Origin: an uncultured Bacteroidales bacterium
Lineage (GTDB): Bacteria > Bacteroidota > Bacteroidia > Bacteroidales > F082
Direction of reading: 5' to 3'
Assembly (NCBI GenBank): GCA_937877465.1
Contig: CALFIT010000028.1
Coordinates: forward strand, 1 to 29,014
DNA length: 29,014 bases
In this document: piece after piece, positions 22,411 to 29,014 of the stretch
Position numbering within the stretch: the stretch's first letter is position 1
Layout: every line of letters starts with the position of its first letter
The notes under the pieces: generated by a model
Database searches by the model: none
What the model was told of the DNA's origin: nothing
The model's input: only the letters and a program-made list of their open reading frames with translations
Program-made: the position numbers and the translations under genes

Positions 22411-23343
22411 ATGAAGAAGGGAGTCGCCATGAAGAAAGCACTATCGAGCCTTTTGATTCTTGTTGTCCTGCTGACGGCCAACGTCGTGCGGGCACAGGAG
22501 CTGCAATGCGACGTGCGCGTCAGTTCCAACAAGGTGCAGGGGTCGGACAAGACCATCTACCAGAACCTACAGACCTCCCTTTACGAATTCCTCAACAACA
22601 CCAAATTCACGGAAATCAACTTCCGTCAGGCGGAGAAGATCGAATGCTCCATGCTCGTCGACGTGACCAGTCGCGAAGGCAACTATTTCTCGGCTGAGAT
22701 CAGTCTGGGCCTGCGCCGTCCCGTCTACAAGTCGAGCTACACCACGCAGATGTTCAACTACATCGACCGCAAGTTCTACTTCGAGTACACCGACGGCCAA
22801 TCGCTCGACTTCAACCCCACCACCTACATCAGCAACATCACGAGCACCATCGGATTCTACGTCTACCTCTTCCTCGGCCTCGACTTCGACTCGTTCTCGC
22901 CCATGGGTGGCGACCCGTTCTTCGCCATCGCCGAGACCATCGCCAATGCCGCGCCGCAAGAGGCGGGCAACGAAAACGGCTGGAACTCGACAGGCCGCCA
23001 AAACCGCTACGCCATCATCAACGACATCACCAACCAGACCTACCAACCCCTGCGGCAGTTCCTTTACGACTACCACCGCCAAGGCCTCGACGTGATGGCG
23101 GAAAACCCGCAACAAGGCCGCGAGGCCATCCTTAACGCCATCATACAGTTGCAGAGCGTGTATGAGCGCAACCCTCTTTGCTACTTCCTGCAACTGCTCA
23201 TCGAGAGCAAGCGCGACGAAATCATCCAGGTCTTCTCGCAAGGCGAAATGAAAATCAGGACAGAAGCGTCCAACGTCATGAAGACCATCGATCCGTCGCA
23301 ATCGTCAAGATACGATGACATGCTCCAAAACAAAGGAATGTAA
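22411..23343 (+). CDS. porD: DUF4835-family periplasmic protein (PorD, T9SS-associated)
   Basis: 310 residues. The signal peptide is MKKALSSLLILVVLLTANVVRAQ, read from an internal ATG at 22429; the upstream ATG at 22411 would add six residues. The mature part has CDVRVSSNKVQGSDKTIYQNLQ, YEFLNNTKFT, SAEISLGLRRPVYKSSYTTQ, FNYIDRKFYFEYTDGQ and YVYLFLGLDFDSFSPMGGDPFF, which fits the DUF4835 family. Some annotation sources call this family PorD of the type IX secretion system; the detailed role is not something the sequence shows. The expected position next to recN supports the identification. Confidence 0.8.
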   Translation: MKKGVAMKKALSSLLILVVLLTANVVRAQELQCDVRVSSNKVQGSDKTIYQNLQTSLYEFLNNTKFTEINFRQAEKIECSMLVDVTSREGNYFSAEISLGLRRPVYKSSYTTQMFNYIDRKFYFEYTDGQSLDFNPTTYISNITSTIGFYVYLFLGLDFDSFSPMGGDPFFAIAETIANAAPQEAGNENGWNSTGRQNRYAIINDITNQTYQPLRQFLYDYHRQGLDVMAENPQQGREAILNAIIQLQSVYERNPLCYFLQLLIESKRDEIIQVFSQGEMKIRTEASNVMKTIDPSQSSRYDDMLQNKGM

Positions 23344-23351
23344 CCCCGCTC

Positions 23352-25007
23352 ATGCTCAAACAATTGCATATCAGCAATTACGCCTTGATTGACGAGTTGG
23401 ACGTCAGCCTCGAAAGGGGCTTCAATGTCATCACGGGTGAAACTGGCGCGGGCAAGTCGATCCTGCTCGGAGCCTTGGGCTTTGCCTTGGGCGACCGTGC
23501 CGACACGGGTGTGCTCAACGACAAGGACAAGAAATGCGTGGTGGAAGCCCAGTTTGAACTCGACGACGAAGCGTTGCGCCCACTCTTTGAGGAAAACGAC
23601 CTCGACTTTGAGCCTGAATGCATCTTCCGACGCGAACTCAGTCCCCAGAAGAAAAGCCGCGCCTTCATCAACGACACACCCGTAGCGTTGCAGGTTATGA
23701 AAGAGATTGGGAACCAACTCGTTGACATCCATTCGCAACATGACTCACTCTTGCTCACCGATGCCGATTTCCAACTCCGGCTGCTCGACGACATCGCGCA
23801 AAACGGCGAGGTTTTGGCCGACTACCAAACGGAATACGGCAACTACAACGACATCAAGCGGAAGCTGAACGAACTGAACGACATCGCGACGAAAAACACC
23901 GCCGAGAACGACTACCTGAGGTTCCAATTGGACGAACTCGAAAAAGCCGACCTGAAAGCGGGCGAGCTGAACGACATCGAGCAGACCCTTCGCGTGATGG
24001 AGAACGCAGAGGAAATCAAGACGCTGTTGGTGACCGCCACCCGACTCCTCGAAGACTCAGAGAACGCCGTCTTGGGCCAGATGAACGAATTGGCCTCGAC
24101 GCTGCATCGGATGAAAGCCCTCCTGCCCGACACCGAGAGTCTTGGCGAGCGCATCGAGAACCTGAAAGTGGAGCTGAAAGACATCGCCTACGACCTGCGC
24201 CGTCACGAAGACGAAACCCAATTTGACGAGAGCCAGCTGCAAAGCCTGCAAGAACGCTACGACCTCCTCAACCGCCTGATGATGAAACACCGCGTCGGCG
24301 ATTTCGAGGCCCTCATCGCCCTGCGCGACAGCCTTACCGAGCGCGTGAACGCCTTCGAAAACATCGACGAGTCCATCGCAAAGGCCGAAAAAGAGCTGAA
24401 AGCCAGCGAACAACGACTCACGGCCAAAGCCGAGACGCTTCACGACAAGCGTTGCCAAGCCGCCCATGCCTTTGGCGAAAAGGTGACCGCCTTGGTGCGC
24501 CAATTGGCCATGCCGTTTGCCGTGTTCATCGTCGCGGTGGAAAGCCAAAACGCTTTCACCGCCAAAGGGACTGACGGGATCGGTTTCCTCTTCTCGGCCA
24601 ACAAAGGCATCGCGCCCGCCGACCTCAGCCGCGTGGCATCGGGAGGCGAACTCTCGCGCCTCATGCTCTCCATCAAGAGCGCGGTTTCGGACTACAACTA
24701 CATCCCCACCCTCATCTTCGACGAAATCGACACGGGCGTTTCGGGTGAAGTGGCCGCCAAAATCGGGAGCATCATGCGACGGATGGGACAGTCGCTGCAA
24801 CTCATCTCCATCACCCACCTGCCGCAAGTGGCCACCCAAGCCGAACACCATTATTTCATCTACAAAGACAACGACGGCGCACGCACACAGTCGCACATCC
24901 GCGTCTTGCAACACGAAGAGCGCGTCAGCGAAATCGCCAAGATGCTCAGCAACGACAAAGTGACGCCCGAAGCCTTGCGGGCGGCAGAAGTACTGTTGAA
25001 AGGCTAA
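23352..25007 (+). CDS. recN: DNA repair protein RecN
   Basis: SMC-like ATPase for double-strand-break repair, 551 residues. Walker A is GETGAGKSILLGAL (29-42). An HSQHDSLLL block lies near 129, then a long coiled-coil middle region (about 150-370, e.g. ENDYLRFQLDELEKADLKAG). The ABC signature is SRVASGGELSRLML, Walker B is TLIFDEIDTGVSGEVA, and ITHLPQVATQA is the H-loop. The length and order are normal. The last gene of the bamD cluster, it overlaps the convergent C10 peptidase gene by four bases at the stop codons. Confidence 0.96.
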   Translation: MLKQLHISNYALIDELDVSLERGFNVITGETGAGKSILLGALGFALGDRADTGVLNDKDKKCVVEAQFELDDEALRPLFEENDLDFEPECIFRRELSPQKKSRAFINDTPVALQVMKEIGNQLVDIHSQHDSLLLTDADFQLRLLDDIAQNGEVLADYQTEYGNYNDIKRKLNELNDIATKNTAENDYLRFQLDELEKADLKAGELNDIEQTLRVMENAEEIKTLLVTATRLLEDSENAVLGQMNELASTLHRMKALLPDTESLGERIENLKVELKDIAYDLRRHEDETQFDESQLQSLQERYDLLNRLMMKHRVGDFEALIALRDSLTERVNAFENIDESIAKAEKELKASEQRLTAKAETLHDKRCQAAHAFGEKVTALVRQLAMPFAVFIVAVESQNAFTAKGTDGIGFLFSANKGIAPADLSRVASGGELSRLMLSIKSAVSDYNYIPTLIFDEIDTGVSGEVAAKIGSIMRRMGQSLQLISITHLPQVATQAEHHYFIYKDNDGARTQSHIRVLQHEERVSEIAKMLSNDKVTPEALRAAEVLLKG

Positions 25008-27301
25008 TTCTTGACAAACTTCACCGTCGAAACGACATCGTTTTCATCCACGATACGGACGAAATACACGCCATTGTTCCAATCGCGGACATTCACTTCG
25101 TTGGTTTCACCCCTGAAAACCATCTGCCCCATTGCGTCAAACACCTTGATTTCCTTGATGTTGCCACTTATCGAGAATTTATCGGAAGCCGGATTGGGAT
25201 AAAGCATCGGACAGCCGGATTGTTCCAAAACAGCGGTCAACACGACAGTGACCCATTCAATATCCGATTCGCAGTATTCATTGAGACGCTCGTAGGAAAC
25301 CTGCACACCATATTGCACCTCTCCAATCGCATTCGAAGCGTCATAATAAGACCTCACCGAAGCATCGTCGATTTCAGCAATCACCAGAACACCATCTCCT
25401 TCCTTTTTCAATAGGAGAAACTCCACGAACTCGTCTGAATTGCCTTCCCAATCCCAAGTCAACAAGGCTCCATAACTATCCTCATTATCCCATTGGTAGA
25501 TGCCTTCCAAATTTGAGACAGGCTCGCAGCCAAAATCGCAATCGATCTCATAATCAACGATTTCGCCCACTTCAGGATAGCCGTTGGAAGCCACAATCAG
25601 GTTGTCGTCCCAGTCATAAATCTCGTAGGCCACTTCAGAGAGGCTGCCATGCGAATAACAGGTATTGTCGTAAGTCCAGAAAAACCTGACATTCTGATAT
25701 TTGGGAGCAGGCACAATCAGCGAAGCCTCGCCGCCGTCCCTCAAACCCACACGTTGCATGACTTTGCCATCTTCATCAAGCACGGCAACGAACGACAAGT
25801 CCCATCCGTTGTTGCCGCTGTCGTGCAATTCGAAACGCAGGTCGCAATTCGTGCCCACCATCACCGTATCGCGAGCCACTTTGCTCATGCCTGCATCATT
25901 CACGGCATAGACGGTATAATAATATGTGCCGATTTTGTAGGCTCCATCAAATTCATCATAAAAGACAACCCGCTCGTCTGTCACATCCGTCAATCTCTCA
26001 ATCACCTCACCGTCGCGCATGATGACAATCGTGTCAATCGCCGAGAGCGATGTCCCGCCGCGCGTTTCATAAACAGGATTGAAGGCCACAACAGACTCAA
26101 GATGGTCAAAGACCGCTTCAACACTCAGGTTCTCCACTGCCTTCGGCGCATCGTAATACTCATCGGCAGGATGCAGGTTGAAGATGGCGTTGTGCTGATA
26201 GGGGAAGGAATAGAACGTCAGATAGAAGCCGTTGATGGCGAACCAGCCGTTGTCGAAGCCCGCCCAGCCCCAGTTGAGGTGGAACATATTGTTTGCATCG
26301 TAGCCGTCAAGCACATAGGCATGGCCTCCGTCGGGACCCGACGAGGCATAGTAGAACGGCATCCCCGCGTCTAGGTTAGCCCGCAAGTCGTTCTCCCACT
26401 GCGAGTTGTTTCCATTGGGCTTGTAACGATGGACCCAGTCGTCGCTGTACCTGAAGTATTCCTGCATGGCCGGTCCCACGTCGCTCGAATAGGCACCGCT
26501 AGCGTTGGCGCCATAGCCCATGTCGACACCCACGCCCGCATGATACTCCAACAAGGCCGTGGCATCCACCTCGGCTTGCGGACTCGCGAAATCAAGGAAA
26601 TCAGGCATCAACTCAAAGCGATAGGTGGCCGCCTCGAAGTTGACTTCCTGCCAACCGTAATCGCCGTAATAGCTGCTGGCATCGTAGCCGTGTCCGCCTT
26701 GTCCGTGGCGCGGCCATTCCCAATAGCGCATCAGCTGGCTCATCGTGTTGGCCACGCAGCCCGACTTGCAGTGTCCGCTGTAAATCGACGAAGGATCGTC
26801 GGGACATTGGTCGTTGTAGAGGTCGGTCTGGTTCCAGAGCGAAACTAACAAAGGCTCCAAGCTGCGGTTGATTTTCTTGTCGGCGAGCTTGCCCGTGGCG
26901 GCAAGGCATTCCCAGTCGGCGACGGCCTCGGCGGTGCGCTCGTCGTCGTTGGCGAACATCTGGCTGAAGCCTGCCTTGTAGTTTTCGAAAAAGGTCATCA
27001 GCCCGCCCTCGATGTGGTTTGGCGTGAAGTTGCTCTCCGTCGAATAGGCCAAAATGGGTTTCGCACGGTCGTCGGCACTGACGATGACGAAGCCCTTGGG
27101 CTGCACCGCGAAGACATAAAAGGCCGCCATCCCATTGTCGGCTTGAGCCGTATAAACCCACTCCGCCTTGGTCGACCTGACATTGGTGTTCGCATTCATA
27201 AACTTGATGCCCAACGACTTGGCCGTTTCCATGTCGACGGGCTTGGCTTGCAGACCGATGGTGGCCGTCGCAATCAGCAAGGCAAAAAACAGTTTTTTCA
27301 T
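25004..27301 (-). CDS. Secreted C10 (streptopain-like) cysteine peptidase with T9SS C-terminal domain
   Basis: 765 residues. The signal peptide is residues 1-19, cleavage near LQA. A Spi-like propeptide follows (about 20-135, with FYVFAVQPKGFVIVSADD and LAYSTESNF). The C10 catalytic domain is about 145-375, with the nucleophile C182 in SGCVANTMSQLMRYW, the histidine H327 in GGHAYVLDGYD, and W346 in NWGWAG. Then come fibronectin-like and beta-sandwich regions, and a type IX sorting domain that starts MLYPNPASDKFSISG and ends DVVSTVKFVKN. It should be activated by propeptide cleavage outside the cell. The part encoding the C-terminal half looks more A+T-rich than the catalytic half. It lies 16 bases after the zinc-ribbon gene. 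Confidence 0.92.
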   Translation of the reverse strand: MKKLFFALLIATATIGLQAKPVDMETAKSLGIKFMNANTNVRSTKAEWVYTAQADNGMAAFYVFAVQPKGFVIVSADDRAKPILAYSTESNFTPNHIEGGLMTFFENYKAGFSQMFANDDERTAEAVADWECLAATGKLADKKINRSLEPLLVSLWNQTDLYNDQCPDDPSSIYSGHCKSGCVANTMSQLMRYWEWPRHGQGGHGYDASSYYGDYGWQEVNFEAATYRFELMPDFLDFASPQAEVDATALLEYHAGVGVDMGYGANASGAYSSDVGPAMQEYFRYSDDWVHRYKPNGNNSQWENDLRANLDAGMPFYYASSGPDGGHAYVLDGYDANNMFHLNWGWAGFDNGWFAINGFYLTFYSFPYQHNAIFNLHPADEYYDAPKAVENLSVEAVFDHLESVVAFNPVYETRGGTSLSAIDTIVIMRDGEVIERLTDVTDERVVFYDEFDGAYKIGTYYYTVYAVNDAGMSKVARDTVMVGTNCDLRFELHDSGNNGWDLSFVAVLDEDGKVMQRVGLRDGGEASLIVPAPKYQNVRFFWTYDNTCYSHGSLSEVAYEIYDWDDNLIVASNGYPEVGEIVDYEIDCDFGCEPVSNLEGIYQWDNEDSYGALLTWDWEGNSDEFVEFLLLKKEGDGVLVIAEIDDASVRSYYDASNAIGEVQYGVQVSYERLNEYCESDIEWVTVVLTAVLEQSGCPMLYPNPASDKFSISGNIKEIKVFDAMGQMVFRGETNEVNVRDWNNGVYFVRIVDENDVVSTVKFVKN

Positions 27302-27317
27302 GACTATGAGTTTTTTG

Positions 27318-27689
27318 TCAGACTTCCGCGTTTTTCACAAGCAGGAACTGGTCGGGGTTGTTTTCCTTCGGCACATAGCCTTGCTCGTAGACATAATGGT
27401 AAACCGCACCCGCTTTGGTGGTATAGGTACTCGTAAAATACTTGAAATCAAAGCCTTTCTCCTTCAGTTGCTGGCGGCTGGCGAAGCCTTTGCCGTTAGG
27501 GTTCAGTTCCTCAAGGATGTTGCGGTTGCGGGCCAAGATGCCGTTGATTTTGCGCACCACGTTGATTTGCTTGTGGGTCTTCTCGTAGTTATAGCTGTTG
27601 CGGCACGAGTCGCAGCAGAACTTCTTGTCGACGCGCCCGATGATGGGCTCGCCGCAGTAGAGGCATTTCCTTTTTTCTTCTTGTTCCAT
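27318..27689 (-). CDS. Small zinc-ribbon protein, conserved hypothetical
   Basis: 123 residues. The N-terminal C9-x2-C12 (CLYC) and C25-C26-x2-C29 (CCDSC) form a zinc ribbon of the type seen in DUF2116-like proteins. The rest is basic and helical (QINVVRKINGILARNRNILEELNPNGKGF) and then GFDFKYFTSTYTTKAGAVYHYVYEQGY, with a hydrophobic end DQFLLVKNAEV. I recognise it only as a conserved Bacteroidota hypothetical. It may bind nucleic acid. The ATG at 27689 is separated from the upstream DUF4159 gene by a two-hairpin element. Confidence 0.78.
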   Translation of the reverse strand: MEQEEKRKCLYCGEPIIGRVDKKFCCDSCRNSYNYEKTHKQINVVRKINGILARNRNILEELNPNGKGFASRQQLKEKGFDFKYFTSTYTTKAGAVYHYVYEQGYVPKENNPDQFLLVKNAEV

Positions 27690-27711
27690 ATTAGTGTCGT
27701 TTTGTTGTTAT

Positions 27712-27756
27712 GGGGGATTGAAATCCCCGTTGAGTTCTGGTCGCCCTTTCAGGGCT
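27712..27756. repeat. Two-hairpin dispersed element, copy B
   Basis: First hairpin GGGGAT (27713-27718), loop TGAA, ATCCCC (27723-27728), perfect. Second hairpin GCCCT (27743-27747), loop TTC, AGGGC (27751-27755). It matches copy A at 4739-4789 along almost its whole length. It begins right after the DUF4159 stop on the transcribed minus strand, so it could serve as a 3'-end structure. Confidence 0.8.
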
Positions 27757-27758
27757 CG

Positions 27759-28406
27759 TTATTTTGTGAATACATATCTAAGGATGTTCGCTCCCATTTT
27801 GAGTGCCTTTTCGCGAGTTTCTTGCGAGTCGTGATGCACACGCTGGTCTTCCCAGCCGTCGCCGAGGTCGCATTCGTAGGTGAAGATGCACACAATCCGG
27901 CCATCGTAAACCAAGGCGAAGAGTTGTGGCGGCTTGTTGTCGTGCTCATGGATTTTCGGCAAGCCGTTGGGGAACGGGTACGGCTCCTTGAAGATCTCGT
28001 GCGAATAGGGCAATTCCACGAAATCCAATTCCGGGAACACCTTTTTCATCTGCGGCTCGATGTACTGGCGGATGCCGTAGTTGTCGTCGATGTGAAGGAA
28101 ACCACCCGCCAGCATGTAGTTGCGCAGGTTTTGCGCCTCGGATGCGTCGAAGACCACGTTGCCGTGACCCGTCATATAGACGTAAGGATAGTTGAACAGG
28201 TCGGGGGACGATGGCTCCACCGTCGGCACATTCGGGTTGATGTCGGTGCCGATGTTGTCGTTGCAAAAACGCACAAGGTTGGGCAACGAGGTCGGGTTGC
28301 CGTACCAGTCCCCTCCCCCTCGGTATTTCAGCAAGGCGATGTTGAGTTGCTGCGCCGAAGCCGCAAACGAAACCGACAACAATATGACAATCAACAGTTT
28401 CTTCAT
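27759..28406 (-). CDS. DUF4159 domain protein, secreted
   Basis: 215 residues from the ATG at 28406 (MKKLLIVILLSVSFAASAQ, a signal peptide cleaved near residue 19). The mature domain reads LNIALLKYRGGGDWYGNPTSLPNLVRF, YPYVYMTGHGNVVF, LRNYMLAGGFLHIDDNYGI, HEIFKEPYPFPNGLPKIHEHDN and LVYDGRIVCIFTYECDLGDGWED. This is the DUF4159 pattern, a ThuA/glutamine-amidotransferase-like fold. The function is unknown. The start overlaps the rsmE stop by ATGA (28403-28406), so the two are translationally coupled. Confidence 0.87.
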   Translation of the reverse strand: MKKLLIVILLSVSFAASAQQLNIALLKYRGGGDWYGNPTSLPNLVRFCNDNIGTDINPNVPTVEPSSPDLFNYPYVYMTGHGNVVFDASEAQNLRNYMLAGGFLHIDDNYGIRQYIEPQMKKVFPELDFVELPYSHEIFKEPYPFPNGLPKIHEHDNKPPQLFALVYDGRIVCIFTYECDLGDGWEDQRVHHDSQETREKALKMGANILRYVFTK

Positions 28407-29014
28407 TTCATTTGGTTGATAAGTTGGATGGTGTGGCAGGCCACAAGTGCCGCCGTTTCGGTTCTCAAACGCGCCTCGCCAAGGCTGCACGGCACGAAAC
28501 CGTTTTCCTTGGCCAAAGCCACTTCCTCGGGACTGAAGTCACCTTCTGGCCCGATGAGCACGAGGACATTCTCACCTTTTTTATATAGGTCGCAGAGGCA
28601 GTCTTTCACATTTTCGTCAATCCAAGCGATAAACTTCTGTCCATCAAAGGGTTGCTTCACCAACTTCTCGAATGACACCAAATCCTCCACCCTCGGCAGG
28701 CGCGACTTGATGCTCTGCTTCATCGCCGCCACCATCACCTTCTGAAAACGCTCCACGTTGGCGGCGCGACGCTCGGAATGGTAGCTCGTGAACAGCCTCA
28801 CGCGGTCGATGCCGATTTCCGTGGCCTTCTCCAAAAACCACTCCGTCCGCTCGTTGAGTTTGGTCGGCGCGATGGCGATTTCGAGGTTGAAGCCCCAATG
28901 GTCATACCCTTTGCGCTGGTTCGTCAGGCTGACGGTGGCCCGTTTGGGCAAAGCCTCCACCAACTCAGCGTCGAAGAGAGAGCCCTCGCCGTTGGTCACG
29001 CAGAAGCGCTCGCC
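28403..29014 (-). CDS. rsmE: 16S rRNA (uracil-1498-N3)-methyltransferase RsmE, 5' end outside the window
   Basis: SPOUT-fold, SAM-dependent enzyme that methylates U1498 of 16S rRNA. The visible 203 residues run open to the right window edge (GERFCVTNGEGSLFDAEL), so about 30 N-terminal residues are missing. Motifs: the PUA-like N-terminal part, KLNERTEWFLEKATEIGIDRVRLF, SERRAANVERFQKVMVAAMKQS, the SAM-knot LVLIGPEGDFSPEEVALAKE and LGEARLRTETAALVA near the C-terminus. It is followed with a four-base overlap by the DUF4159 gene. Confidence 0.93.
   Translation of the reverse strand, partial: GERFCVTNGEGSLFDAELVEALPKRATVSLTNQRKGYDHWGFNLEIAIAPTKLNERTEWFLEKATEIGIDRVRLFTSYHSERRAANVERFQKVMVAAMKQSIKSRLPRVEDLVSFEKLVKQPFDGQKFIAWIDENVKDCLCDLYKKGENVLVLIGPEGDFSPEEVALAKENGFVPCSLGEARLRTETAALVACHTIQLINQMK

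Noticed and set aside
27168..28745. 525-codon open frame on the plus strand
   Set aside because: It is antisense to the zinc-ribbon, DUF4159 and rsmE genes, crosses their boundaries and carries no motif.

Overview
The window looks like chromosomal DNA of a member of the Bacteroidota, most likely an uncultured Bacteroidales with moderately high G+C. Four things support this. PorX and a DUF4835/PorD-type protein of the type IX secretion system (T9SS) are present. Two large secreted peptidases end in T9SS-type C-terminal sorting domains. Promoters match the Bacteroidota -7 motif TAnnTTTG. The order dapA, bamD, rpoZ, porD, recN is one I recall from this phylum. I saw no rRNA, tRNA, CRISPR array, integrase or transposase.

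Region 1 (1-6110, minus strand) is an envelope polysaccharide locus. In transcription order it holds an orphan LutA-like CCG protein, a WbpD-like N-acetyltransferase, a WbpE-like aminotransferase, a phosphoglycosyl transferase with an unusual methyltransferase-like N-terminus, an ABC-2 export permease, and a VioA-like DegT aminotransferase. The last is cut off just after its catalytic lysine and joined to the tail of an unrelated outer-membrane-barrel gene.

Region 2 (6165-11069, minus strand) holds porX, then a promoter and a chain of four genes with ATGA stop/start overlaps: tsaE, a thioredoxin-like lipoprotein, aroB and aroA. The porX-tsaE gap contains a long inverted repeat around a strong hairpin.

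Region 3 (11150-14484, plus strand) is an A+T-rich type II restriction-modification pair (C5 methyltransferase plus PD-(D/E)XK endonuclease) followed by an HD-domain phosphohydrolase. The pair appears to have been inserted between porX and the HD gene. Region 4 (14498-17135, minus strand) has an orphan AAA/STAND-like ATPase preceded by seven exact-period 15-bp repeats that run into its promoter, then a thioesterase and a PhnP-like metallo-beta-lactamase-fold hydrolase.

Region 5 (17225-25007, plus strand) is a housekeeping and envelope cluster: a DUF6913-like protein, dapA, a T9SS-type M14 carboxypeptidase, bamD, rpoZ, porD and recN. Region 6 (25004-29014, minus strand) holds rsmE (running off the window), a DUF4159 protein, a zinc-ribbon protein and a T9SS-type C10 (streptopain-like) peptidase.

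Two kinds of dispersed non-coding sequence recur: CAGTT heptamer/octamer tracts placed directly before start codons (three sites), and a roughly 45-bp two-hairpin element with a compensatory base-pair change (two sites). With the 15-bp repeats before the ATPase, these are the most unusual signals in the window.
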